Assembly: GCA_026195255.1 (NCBI GenBank)
Contig: JAPHSS010000002.1
Location: 1-64,000 of the forward strand
From: Gammaproteobacteria bacterium
Lineage (GTDB): Bacteria > Pseudomonadota > Gammaproteobacteria > SZUA-229
Direction: 5' to 3'
DNA: 64,000 nt
The translations under genes were made by a program, and so were the position numbers. This document shows positions 34,479-43,421 of the stretch, piece by piece. Every line of letters begins with the position of its first letter. Position 1 is the stretch's first letter. A model generated the notes under the pieces. That model saw only the letters and a program-made list of their open reading frames with translations. It was not told the origin of the DNA and searched no databases.

Positions 34479-34973
34479 ATGTTATATCTGCTGAAAAATA
34501 AACATCTTATTCTGGCCATGTTTATAACACCTGTGCTGGCAATACTGGCTTACTTTGCAACTGATTATATTGTTGCAGAAAAGCCACAGATGGCTCAACA
34601 GGGTGAAGTTTACAAACTGGCAGCAAATTCAAATTGCCGATATCAAAGTGGCGCATGTACTCTTAAAAACGGTGATATAGAAGTTAATGTGCGAGCACAA
34701 CGTATTGAAAATAATCAGCTGGAGTTAATCGTTAACTCTGATCTTGAAATTCAGAGTGCACTGATTTTATTTGTTAATGACAAAGAAAATAATAAGTCTA
34801 AACCAGTTGCCATGAAAGCGGAGAGCGAAAATAGCTGGAAAATAAAATTAAATAAAAATGCAGATGAAAATACTTTGCGCTTAGCACTGGGTATTGGTGG
34901 TTCACTTTATTATGCTGAAACATCTGCTGTTTTTATCGATTATAAAACCTCATTTTCACAAGATAACTTTTAA
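34479..34973 (+). CDS. Membrane-anchored periplasmic protein
   Basis: A 164-residue protein with one amino-terminal helix (LILAMFITPVLAILAYFATDYIV) and a beta-rich periplasmic domain (CRYQSGACTLKNGDIEVNV, with two cysteines likely bridged). The pattern recalls FixH-like or other small membrane-tethered proteins seen in acetate clusters, but I cannot assign a family. It lies between the symporter terminator and the nucleotidyltransferase gene on the same strand. Confidence 0.65.
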   Translation: MLYLLKNKHLILAMFITPVLAILAYFATDYIVAEKPQMAQQGEVYKLAANSNCRYQSGACTLKNGDIEVNVRAQRIENNQLELIVNSDLEIQSALILFVNDKENNKSKPVAMKAESENSWKIKLNKNADENTLRLALGIGGSLYYAETSAVFIDYKTSFSQDNF

Positions 34974-35066
34974 ATGCCAGATTTAATGATTTGTTCAGGG
35001 TACTGGTTTTTAAATAAACACTTTTCTGGTTAAATATGTTTACCTACAAACAGCTGAGAGAAAGTC

Positions 35067-36935
35067 ATGGTAAGTGAAGCTGGTGATGTAAAAAGTTTTC
35101 TTGCTCAGCAACATCCATTTAATCATTTAACTGAAAGCCTGCTTGATTTTGTTAGTACAAATATTCAGGTGGCCTTTAGTAAGTCAGGGTCTGAAATACC
35201 ATTAAGCACAACGGATAAAAATGAACAGCTTGCGGGCATTATTATTGTTCGATCCGGTAGTATGGAAATACGCAGTCATCATGGCGAATTAATTGATCGG
35301 CTGAGTAGTGGTGATTACCTGATTCCAGAAGTACTGACAGATGGAGAAGGTCATAACCCACAAGTTGTGGTGCTGGAAGATTGCCTGTATTACGAATTAT
35401 CAAATTATGCTTATCAGTCTCTTAAAAGTAGCAGTCAGGAATTTAGTTCACTTAGCTCGCCTGAGATTTCAAATGAATCTGATAGTGCAGAAGACAATAA
35501 TCAGGGTAGTGGCCAGTCAACCTATTTAAATCAATATATAAAAGAGACTATGTCGAGCTCTGTAGTTTGTGCGGAACAGTCTATTAGTATACGTAAAGCC
35601 GCACAAATGATGACTGAGTTTCGCATTACTTCTTTATTGATAATGGATAGTGAAAAACTGGTCGGTATTATTACAGATCGAGACTTTAGAACACGTGTTT
35701 TATCAAAAGCCGTAGCTGACACTGAAGAAATAAGTCATGTTATGACGCCTAATCCGATGTGTATTGATGAGCATAGTCGCTTGCATGATGCGCAACTTAC
35801 AATGATGTCTGCGGGAATACATCACTTGCCAGTACTCAGAGATGAAAAACCAGTTGGGGTTATTTCTTTAAGTGATGTTTTACGAGCCAATAATGTTGAG
35901 CCACTTTCTCTGGCAAAAGGTATTAAAAGTGCGGCATCGATAAAAGAGTTAAGTATTGCTGCTAAGGGTGTACCAGGTCTGGTTATTAAATTAATTGAAC
36001 GAAATGACAGGGCGGTAGAAGTAGGCGAAATTATTACCTCTTTTGCCGATGCAATAACAAGGCGTCTATTATTATTGGCAGAAGAAAAGTTTGGTCCGAG
36101 ACCCTGTGATTATGCCTGGCTTGCATTTGGCTCTCAGGCCCGGCAAGAGTTGATGTTAGGTTCAGATCAGGATAATGCATTAATTTTACCCGATGGTATT
36201 GGTGATAAAGAAGCGAGTTATTTTAAAGAATTCTGTGAGTTTGTTAATGCGGGTTTAAATGAGTGCGGCATGCCTTATTGTCCGGGTGAGATCATGGCTA
36301 GCAATGAAAAATGGCGTTTATCTTTAAGTGGCTGGTGTGAGTGCTTTTCAAACTGGATAGAAGAACCTTCACCTAAAGCCTTAATGTTTTCCAGTATCTT
36401 TTTTGATATGCGGCATATTGCGGGTGATTCAAAATTGACAGAAAATTTACAGAATTATGTTTTATCCAGGGCCGAAAAGAACACTATTTTTCTTGCTTTA
36501 ATGTCAGGAAATTCATTGTTACATTCACCACCATTAGGTTTTTTTAAAACCTTTGTACTGGAAAATGATGGTGATCATAATCACACCTTAGATCTTAAAA
36601 TTAGAGGCACTATTCCCATAGTGGACATCGCCAGAAATTACGCTCTATCAGCAAGCGTTGCAGAATTTAATACGGTTGCCAGGTTAAAGGCGATTAAAAA
36701 ATTAGGGATTATGTCTAATGAAATGGCGGACAGCCTGGTTGATGCTCATGATTTTATTGCGGGTATTCGTCTGCATGCGCAGGCTGAGCAGTACAGGCAA
36801 CAGATTAAAATTGATAACCATCTTGACCCGGTGCAATTATCCCCGCTGGTTCGTCATCAATTAAAAGCTGCATTTCATCAGGTTCGAGAAGCTCAAGCAG
36901 CAATGAAAGTGAGATTTTCCGGTGGCCTTTTATAA
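35067..36935 (+). CDS. cNMP-binding/CBS/DUF294 nucleotidyltransferase-like protein
   Basis: A 622-residue cytoplasmic protein with three parts: a cyclic-nucleotide-binding-like domain (about 10-115, including IIVRSGSMEIRSHHGELIDR), a CBS pair (about 150-275, ITSLLIMDSEKLVGIITDRDF and GIHHLPVLRDEKPVGVISLSD), and a DUF294 nucleotidyltransferase-like region with AFGSQARQELMLGSDQDNAL (GS plus D.D metal motif) and a helical tail. Homologues sit beside ActP-type symporters in many bacteria. It may sense adenylates and modify a partner; the target is unknown. Confidence 0.85.
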   Translation: MVSEAGDVKSFLAQQHPFNHLTESLLDFVSTNIQVAFSKSGSEIPLSTTDKNEQLAGIIIVRSGSMEIRSHHGELIDRLSSGDYLIPEVLTDGEGHNPQVVVLEDCLYYELSNYAYQSLKSSSQEFSSLSSPEISNESDSAEDNNQGSGQSTYLNQYIKETMSSSVVCAEQSISIRKAAQMMTEFRITSLLIMDSEKLVGIITDRDFRTRVLSKAVADTEEISHVMTPNPMCIDEHSRLHDAQLTMMSAGIHHLPVLRDEKPVGVISLSDVLRANNVEPLSLAKGIKSAASIKELSIAAKGVPGLVIKLIERNDRAVEVGEIITSFADAITRRLLLLAEEKFGPRPCDYAWLAFGSQARQELMLGSDQDNALILPDGIGDKEASYFKEFCEFVNAGLNECGMPYCPGEIMASNEKWRLSLSGWCECFSNWIEEPSPKALMFSSIFFDMRHIAGDSKLTENLQNYVLSRAEKNTIFLALMSGNSLLHSPPLGFFKTFVLENDGDHNHTLDLKIRGTIPIVDIARNYALSASVAEFNTVARLKAIKKLGIMSNEMADSLVDAHDFIAGIRLHAQAEQYRQQIKIDNHLDPVQLSPLVRHQLKAAFHQVREAQAAMKVRFSGGLL

Positions 36936-37608
36936 ACTTCATTATATGTACAGGCGTTGGAAATTTCAGCCTAAAGCACGGGGAACAGCTCTTCAGTCCT
37001 TATATGAGCAGCCCATTATTAAATCAGCAAAGGGGTTTTCAAAAACACGTTTTCTGGTGGTCGACTGTGAAATGAGTGGGCTTGACTCCAATACCTGTCA
37101 ACTGCTTAGTATTGGCTGGGTAGTTATAGAGCATGGCCGAATAATTAACTCAACGGGTAAACATTTATTAATTCATGCGGATAGAGGCACGGGCGATAGT
37201 AGTCGCATACATGGGTTACTTGATAATCGAATAGCAGGTGCAAACAGTGCAGCGTCCGTTTTGATGTTACTTATAAAGCAAATGCAAAATTCAGTTCTGG
37301 TTTTTCATCATGCGCCTCTTGATATGAAGTTTCTACAAAAAGCCTCTATTGATAATTTTCGTTGTCCATTAATTTTCAGCTATGTGGATACTATGGAAAT
37401 TGAGCGTCGCCGAATTCAGATGCAGGGAAAAAGTAGTAGCTTAAGATTGGCACAATCACGTCAACGTTATGGTCTACCTGATGGGTCGCAGCATAATGCA
37501 CTGGCTGATGCACAGGCGACGGCAGAGCTATTTCTGGCACAAGTGAGTTATTTAAAAACCGGGGAAAAATTGAGTTTGTCGGATTTAGGGTTGCGTTGTG
37601 CGTTTTAA
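36922..37608 (+). CDS. DnaQ-like 3'-5' exonuclease
   Basis: A 228-residue protein with the DEDDh exonuclease motifs: Exo I FLVVDCEMSGLDS, Exo II FHHAPLDMKFL and Exo III QHNALADAQATAELF. The GTG at 36922 overlaps the preceding gene by 14 bp; an ATG at 36946 is also possible. This gene commonly follows the DUF294 gene in acetate clusters. Its nucleic-acid substrate is unknown; DNA repair or small-RNA turnover are both possible. Confidence 0.88.
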   Translation: MAFYKLHYMYRRWKFQPKARGTALQSLYEQPIIKSAKGFSKTRFLVVDCEMSGLDSNTCQLLSIGWVVIEHGRIINSTGKHLLIHADRGTGDSSRIHGLLDNRIAGANSAASVLMLLIKQMQNSVLVFHHAPLDMKFLQKASIDNFRCPLIFSYVDTMEIERRRIQMQGKSSSLRLAQSRQRYGLPDGSQHNALADAQATAELFLAQVSYLKTGEKLSLSDLGLRCAF

Positions 37609-37730
37609 GTTTGCTGGAGTTAACAGCGACACAAGCTTAAAACGGAGATTGTAAGGTAGTCGAGCTGGCTTCAGTTGATCGTCGTGTAAATCTCTGATGT
37701 GGTAAAAAAGAAAAACACGAACGAGCCTCA

Positions 37731-38339
37731 TTACGAGTTGTCAGGGAGTACGCACTTTTCTCTGTATTTATGATATTGTCTGTCGCATTCCCAGTTATTG
37801 CCAGAATAATCAAGATGGGCGTTTTCGGGGAGTTTTATTTCTAAACACATATCTTTATCGGCTCTATATCCGCGCTCGCAATTCCATCCCGGGCCGTAAG
37901 TTGAGACATCTAAAAAACCATTTTCAGGTATATTAATGGCGTGGCAGGATTTATCGCTCAGTAAATAACCCCGGTTACATTTTACACGATCGCCTGAGTG
38001 GTCCAGGTAACCATTGGCTGGAATATTGATGAGATTACAGGTTTTATCTACTTCAAGAAAACCTCTTTTGCACTCCCAGCCACTACCGTATGTTTTGTTT
38101 GTAGGGTAAGCATTAGTTGGTATGATGACGGCTGTACATGTGTTGTTGATTTCGCGATAACCTTTGTTACAGGTCCAGCCTGACCCATAACTTCTAGCAG
38201 TTGAATGTTCGGGGAAATTAGCTACCTCTTTTTTAAGCTCAGCATAACTGTGTGAGCTTACTGTAATCAATGTAAAAGCGAGTGCAGCTTTGAAGAATAA
38301 AAAAGGTATTACTTTGTGTAACATGAAATTTCTCGCCAT
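37731..38339 (-). CDS. Secreted Cys-rich repeat protein
   Basis: A 202-residue secreted protein. After the signal peptide (cleavage near SYA/EL) come five repeats of about 32 residues: YGSGWTCNKGYREINNTC, YGSGWECKRGFLEVDKTC, DRVKCNRGYLLSDKSC, YGPGWNCERGYRADKDMC and NNWECDRQYHKYREKC, joined by IPxNxYLDxSG-type links. Each repeat has two cysteines, probably one disulphide. Repeats of this type occur in secreted proteins of many gammaproteobacteria, but the function is unknown. A start at the ATG of codon 6 (38324) is also possible. Confidence 0.75.
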   Translation of the reverse strand: MARNFMLHKVIPFLFFKAALAFTLITVSSHSYAELKKEVANFPEHSTARSYGSGWTCNKGYREINNTCTAVIIPTNAYPTNKTYGSGWECKRGFLEVDKTCNLINIPANGYLDHSGDRVKCNRGYLLSDKSCHAINIPENGFLDVSTYGPGWNCERGYRADKDMCLEIKLPENAHLDYSGNNWECDRQYHKYREKCVLPDNS

Positions 38340-38885
38340 GAATAGATTGGGTTAACTAGTAGAGAGGAAACTCCAGCGAAAGAGAGGTGTAGTTCCGGTC
38401 AGACAGTCGCGTTGCTATTGTAAAGCACTTACCGAACAGGATTTCTGTGAAAGCCAATAGAGGAGGATAAGGTAAACAATGATACACCTTATAACTGAAG
38501 TCACCTAAGGCTTAATTTTTTATTTTATAGTATAAAGATCATGACTAGTGATCTTTGTTACATTCTGTACTCTATCTAAATGCATTCAGCCGTGCTCTAT
38601 AGGCCTCTCTGGCAAGTGTGTTTCACGTGGAGAGCTGAAGCTCAGTATGAAGGGTGAGTTTATAGGTATTAATACGGGTGAGGGGGTTCAGGTAACTGCA
38701 GATGTAAGTGCTCTGCTAAGTGAAACTGATGGAACTGAGTTCTGGTTCCTGAGAATTCTCAAAAAAGGGGCTGCAGGGATTATTATTTAATTCCTGCGCT
38801 TACTTTTTAAAAAAATATTATCCGATAATTGAGTTGCTATCTAAAAAGCCAGGCGAGGATTCAAAAATATGTAGTTCAATAATAT
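38340..38885. other. 546-bp region with one doubtful ORF
   Basis: The plus-strand ORF at 38548-38790 encodes up to 80 residues; the second half (MKGEFIGINTGEGVQVTADV, then SALLSETDGTEFWFLRILKK) reads like a small beta protein, but the first half does not and no clear ribosome-binding site precedes either start. I treat it as possible gene debris. GAGGAGGATAAGG followed by a nine-codon ORF at about 38479 is also seen. Otherwise nothing. Confidence 0.3.
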
Positions 38886-41800
38886 TTAGTTATTTAAGTA
38901 AATATTTAACTTTTTAATGAGTTTTTCATTATCGATAGGTTTGCTCAAGTAGTCATCCATGCCTGAGTTGAGGCACTTCTCCTTATCACCCTGCATCGCA
39001 TTTGCTGTCATGGCAATGATAGGAATTTGTTTATACTGATCTCCAGCCATTCCATTTCTAATTTCTTTTGTTGCCTGATATCCGTCCATATTTGGCATTT
39101 GACAATCCATTAATATGCACGAATATTTTCTGTCTTTCGATTCTTTTAGAGCTTTAATTGCTTCTAATCCATCATTTGTTATATCAGGTGTTAAACCTAA
39201 TGTCTCAAGTATGCCTTTAGCGACAAGCTGGTTTACATGGTTATCTTCTACTAGCAGAATTCGTGTGTTATCCGGCCAGCTATTTTTGTTATTTCGTGAG
39301 CGGGACTCATCTGCGATGTCATTTAGATAATGGCGTGTTACTAATGGAGCGGCTTTTTTAAGTGCCTCTCCATCTTCCGAGATAATGCTTAAAGCATTTA
39401 GTAAGTCGGATGTTGTTACTGGTTTTGGAAAGTATGCTCGGAAACCAATTTCGGCAAGTGCTTTAGCGTCTCCAAGTGCAGTAAATGAAGTCATCATAAT
39501 TAATTTAATGGTTTTGAAACGACTATCTAACTGCAATTTTTTAGCAAATTCTGCACCGCTCATCCCTGGTAAGTTAGAGTCTATAAATGCTATATCAAAA
39601 GCATTATCAGGTCTTAAGGTATTGGTAGTCTGGCAGAATTCTAATGCTGATTCGGCATCTGTAGAAACTGAAATATTAGCGCCCCAGCGTTCGAGTTGTG
39701 ATTTTAGTACGTTTCTGGATGTAGTATTATTGTCTACAATAAGAATATTGAGAGTACTAATATCAATATCTGGCACAGTAATTTCAGGTCTGCTGCTTTT
39801 TTCTATTATTATGGAGAAATCAAAACAACTGCCTTCACCTTCAGTACTCTTAACTTTAATGTCGCCTTGCATTAATTTACATAATCTACTGGAAATCGCA
39901 AGACCCAGACCTGTGCCGCCATATTTTCGGGTTGTTGATGTATCAACCTGGGTAAATGAATTAAATAAATCGTCCTGAAATTCCTTTGCTATACCGATAC
40001 CGGTATCTATAATTGAGCAGTTAAATGATAGCCTGGTTTCATCAATTTCATCAGTGGTTGCACGAATTATAATTTCCCCATGATGTGTGAATTTAATGGC
40101 ATTGCCTATTATATTCGTCAATACTTGCCTTATCCTGCTGGGGTCTCCCTTAACAAATGGATGTTTAATATTGACGGTGTCTAAAATAACTTCAAGGTTT
40201 TTATCCTGAGCTAGTTGAGCCATTAACTCAGAAACGTTACCTAGTAATTCTCGAATGTCAAAATCAATATTTTCAAGATCAAGTTTTCCTGCATCAACTT
40301 TAGAATAATCCAGTATATCGTTAATTAACGTGAGTAATGATTTGGCGCTGAAATGTGCAAGTTTTAATCTGTGCGCCTGCTCATTTGTTAAATCTGAGTC
40401 TTTGAGTAGATCAAGCATGCCTATAACTCCATTCATCGGCGTTCTTATTTCATGACTCATGCTAGCCAGGAAGTCACTTTTAGCATTAGCGGCAATGACT
40501 GCTTTATCTTTTGCATCGATCAAATCGTTTTGTACTCGATTTCTCTCAGTTATATCCTCGACAATAGACCAGATCATTTTTTTATTCGTAGAAGGATCGT
40601 TAACAATTATGCCATTGAGAAGAACCGGATAACGCTCACCATTTTTTTTGATGTATTCTTTTTCATAAGGGCCATATTTATTATTTTTCATCAGTGAGTC
40701 TAGTTGTTTTGCCTCAATAGGCTGGTAATCTTTGGGAGTAATATCCCAGTAACTCAGCTTAATGAATTCATCGATGGTATAACCTGTTGGAGCAACGAGC
40801 GCTTTATTTATTTTTATAAAAGCGCCAGTTTCCAGATCGTTCAAGGCAATGCCAACGGGTGAAAGTTCAAATAATCCTCGTAATAGCTCTTCACTATTTT
40901 GTAATTTTGACTGGGAATCTTTGTATTGTCTGGTTTTTACTTCAACAAGTTTCTTAAGACGGTGATTAATAACAAGGAAAACGGCAGCGAATAATATAAG
41001 TCCTATAGATGAAGCGATGATTGTTTTAGTTAGAAGATTGTTTTGAGTGCCATTAAAGTAATCTGTATAACTGATGCCTGATATATCTTTATCTTTAGGG
41101 GCAAGTCCAAGATTTTTATAAATATCAGATATTTTTTTAAGCCTGTTCGTGCTGAAATGACCAAGATCTATACTGTCGGGCTGAATCATGCGAGCAATGT
41201 GTTCTGCTTCATATAAAAGGTGTTCTTTAGATTTTTCGGTTTTATAGTTGCTGAGAATCCAGTCTGATATTTCTTCGCTATTATTTAATGCGTATTTCCA
41301 GCCTTTTATACTTGCGCGTTTGAATGCAAGGACTTTTTCTTTATTATTTATTAAGTAGTCTTCAGTAACAAAAATCATGTCCCCGTAGAAGTCAATTCCG
41401 TAACTTGAGGGTGATATAATATTTAAGTCGACATTTTTTTCACGAAAGAAAAATGGCTGATTAGTTATATAGGCAGACATGGCGTCAACCTTGCCTTTTA
41501 TTAATGCATCGTCCTGAAAAGTGTGAGGCACATGAATATGATCAGTGTCTTTTAAGTTTAGCTCTGTAAACATGGCTGTAAGAACGGCATCATCAATATT
41601 CTTCTGGTACATGACTTTTTTTCCATGTAACTCAAGAGGACTGATTATGTTTGAAGATTTTAATGTCAATAATACAAGTGGCGAATGTTGATATATTGCG
41701 GCAACAATAACTACTGGATTGCCTTTTAATCTAGATAGGATCAGGCTTGAATCTGAAATTCCAAAATCTGCATCGCCACCGAGTACTATTTCGGATGTGC

Positions 41801-42020
41801 TGCGTGTAAAGTTAACTTCGTTGATTTTAACATCTAAGCCTTCTGCTTCGAAATATCCCATTTTTTGAGCGGCATAAAATCCGCCAAATTGAAACTGATG
41901 TTTCCATTTTAGCTGCAGGGTAACCTGCTCCAGGGCGAGTGTTTCAAAAGATATAAACTGAAACACTACTGTTATCAATAAGAGGGGAATTATTTTAGTT
42001 TTTAAGTATAGATTAATCAC
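38886..42020 (-). CDS. Hybrid sensor kinase with NMT1/THI5-like periplasmic domain
   Basis: A 1044-residue protein. Order: signal/helix 1, an NMT1/THI5-like solute-binding domain (about 28-320: LQLKWKHQFQFGGFYAAQK, then GDADFGISDSSLIL), transmembrane helix at about 335-355, PAS (LSPVGIALNDLETGAF), HisKA ([19 protein letters not shown]), HATPase (GGTGLGLAISSRL) and two receivers. The first receiver has DSNLPG with FIDS at the Asp position, the second ILMDCQMPNMDG. The input domain suggests sensing of a thiamine-precursor-like or sulfonate-like molecule, but the ligand is unknown. Confidence 0.9.
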   Translation of the reverse strand: MINLYLKTKIIPLLLITVVFQFISFETLALEQVTLQLKWKHQFQFGGFYAAQKMGYFEAEGLDVKINEVNFTRSTSEIVLGGDADFGISDSSLILSRLKGNPVVIVAAIYQHSPLVLLTLKSSNIISPLELHGKKVMYQKNIDDAVLTAMFTELNLKDTDHIHVPHTFQDDALIKGKVDAMSAYITNQPFFFREKNVDLNIISPSSYGIDFYGDMIFVTEDYLINNKEKVLAFKRASIKGWKYALNNSEEISDWILSNYKTEKSKEHLLYEAEHIARMIQPDSIDLGHFSTNRLKKISDIYKNLGLAPKDKDISGISYTDYFNGTQNNLLTKTIIASSIGLILFAAVFLVINHRLKKLVEVKTRQYKDSQSKLQNSEELLRGLFELSPVGIALNDLETGAFIKINKALVAPTGYTIDEFIKLSYWDITPKDYQPIEAKQLDSLMKNNKYGPYEKEYIKKNGERYPVLLNGIIVNDPSTNKKMIWSIVEDITERNRVQNDLIDAKDKAVIAANAKSDFLASMSHEIRTPMNGVIGMLDLLKDSDLTNEQAHRLKLAHFSAKSLLTLINDILDYSKVDAGKLDLENIDFDIRELLGNVSELMAQLAQDKNLEVILDTVNIKHPFVKGDPSRIRQVLTNIIGNAIKFTHHGEIIIRATTDEIDETRLSFNCSIIDTGIGIAKEFQDDLFNSFTQVDTSTTRKYGGTGLGLAISSRLCKLMQGDIKVKSTEGEGSCFDFSIIIEKSSRPEITVPDIDISTLNILIVDNNTTSRNVLKSQLERWGANISVSTDAESALEFCQTTNTLRPDNAFDIAFIDSNLPGMSGAEFAKKLQLDSRFKTIKLIMMTSFTALGDAKALAEIGFRAYFPKPVTTSDLLNALSIISEDGEALKKAAPLVTRHYLNDIADESRSRNNKNSWPDNTRILLVEDNHVNQLVAKGILETLGLTPDITNDGLEAIKALKESKDRKYSCILMDCQMPNMDGYQATKEIRNGMAGDQYKQIPIIAMTANAMQGDKEKCLNSGMDDYLSKPIDNEKLIKKLNIYLNN

Positions 42021-42148
42021 GAATAAGTTTTTTTTGATATTGTGTCTGCATCAAATCCCATTTCAGTTAAGTTTGAACCGCTGGTTCATCAACGCCCTGT
42101 GTAATAAATTTTATTTTATTAACAGTAAAGGGCTGTTCTATGCCATTG

Positions 42149-42583
42149 CTAACGCCATTTATGGCACTGCTGACATTTATTAGCGACCTCCAGAATTTTT
42201 GAGTAATCAGGTGGTGTTGTTTTAGCAAACATCTTGGCAGTGCTTATATCGGTATTAAACTGCTCTATATGGTCACTAATAAATAATTGATTAGTTTGTG
42301 TGTGGCCAGCACTTAGTCGAGCGGTAATTCTTTCGAGTTTGCCTATTTCCGAGATGACCTGCTGTTGAGTTGTATCTGAGTATTGCGCTTTCTCCACAAT
42401 CTGCTCAAGCCTTTCAACGCCCTTGCTCATCTGTCTCATCAGGCTCCTTATTTCTTTGTTTTCTACATACGTAAAGTCTTCAGAATAAGTTAGTTTGCGA
42501 ACTTCGGAGCAGCCAGAAATGCTGGCTATAATCAAGATGGGCAACACAAAAATTAAGGCTATTTTAGCTAATATTGTATTCAT
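42149..42583 (-). CDS. Cytochrome c-like lipoprotein
   Basis: A 144-residue protein with a lipoprotein signal (ASISGC, Cys 25) and a helical body. The carboxy terminus has CQQCHKWR, a haem c attachment motif (CxxCH) at the very end of a predicted four-helix bundle, as in cytochrome c'/c-556 (class II). It is upstream of the NMT1-type kinase on the same strand with a 128-bp gap. It could be a redox input for that kinase, or an unrelated electron carrier; the sequence does not decide. Confidence 0.75.
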   Translation of the reverse strand: MNTILAKIALIFVLPILIIASISGCSEVRKLTYSEDFTYVENKEIRSLMRQMSKGVERLEQIVEKAQYSDTTQQQVISEIGKLERITARLSAGHTQTNQLFISDHIEQFNTDISTAKMFAKTTPPDYSKILEVANKCQQCHKWR

Positions 42584-42586
42584 ATT

Positions 42587-42815
42587 TATTCCTGGTAGAA
42601 AGTTGCATAAGATTTTTTTATTAGCTCGGCTTCTTCAAAAGGTTTTGAGATATGATCGTTCATGTCACTTTCTTTACATTGTTCTATATCACTTGTCATT
42701 ATATTAGCAGTCATGGCTATAATGGGTTAATTTACTGTCTTTGTTTTTTGAACTGGCTAGAGTAATAGAATCATTCATAAACTCAATTAGTTGTTTGATG
42801 ATTGTCATTATCTTA
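42587..42815 (-). pseudogene. Receiver-domain remnant
   Basis: The minus strand reads PIIAMTANIMTSDIEQCKES, then DMNDHISKPFEEAELIKK, stop: the last third of a receiver domain with the conserved Lys-Pro. A one-base shift upstream leads into SSKNKDSKLT, a piece in the right place for the preceding loop. The Asp-containing first part is missing. It is probably the tail of a degraded hybrid kinase like that at 38886-42020, whose own tail reads PIIAMTANAMQGDKEKC. Confidence 0.65.
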
Positions 42816-43371
42816 TCTGGAAAACGTAATGGATACAAAAACAATAAAATAAATAAGCTAAGATTCGTCATATTCTAAAAAAACCTGTAAGTTGGCCTGC
42901 ACCTGACTAGGGATTGGCCTTCTTATTATTTGCGAGGCTTTAAATATTGGATCCATTGTGTACTAAAACTGATAATAAAAAGTTTAGTAGATTTTTAATA
43001 ACTTGCACAATTTAGGTGCAATATATCCGCCCGGGTTAAGGTGTCAGAAATCGAAGTGGTTTTTTCCGACACTTTGTAAGCCCGCTTATTTATGTGCTTG
43101 ATGTAGCCGCTCTAATTTAATTACCGGTCTGAAGTTCGTTCTGACTTTCGGCATAAGCCACTACGTAATCCGGTATTATTAACTGGAGCAGCGGCAGCTC
43201 TAATGGTACATATTGGTGCTATGTATACACTCTGACTTGAGTTACCGGGTATTGTCCTTACAGTACTGCCTGTGATGGAACTTCATAAATCAATTCATCG
43301 CTGGTTTTAATAAAGTATTCTTTTCAGTGTGGAATGATTTTTTAAAAATTAAGTAAGAAAAATGGGAAGGG
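42816..43371. other. Intergenic region, no gene seen
   Basis: About 555 bp between the receiver remnant and the chemoreceptor terminator. All frames are broken by stops and I recognise nothing. It is probably decayed sequence. Confidence 0.4.
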
Positions 43372-43416
43372 AAAACTGACACAGAGATTTAAAAATAATC
43401 TCTGTGTCAGTTTTTT
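43372..43416 (-). terminator. Rho-independent terminator
   Basis: AAAACTGACACAGAGATT and AATCTCTGTGTCAGTTTT form a perfect 18-bp stem with a short AT loop. It ends the minus-strand chemoreceptor gene, 6 bp beyond its stop; with T runs on both sides it should work in both directions. Confidence 0.92.
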
Positions 43417-43421
43417 GTTGC

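Noticed and set aside
39385-39978. 197-codon plus-strand ORF
   Set aside because: Antisense to the receiver and ATPase parts of the hybrid kinase at 38886-42020; no independent signals.
43021-43350. Possible coding remnant in the gap before the chemoreceptor
   Set aside because: Short readable pieces such as MPKVRTNFRPV appear on the minus strand but do not join into a recognisable protein.
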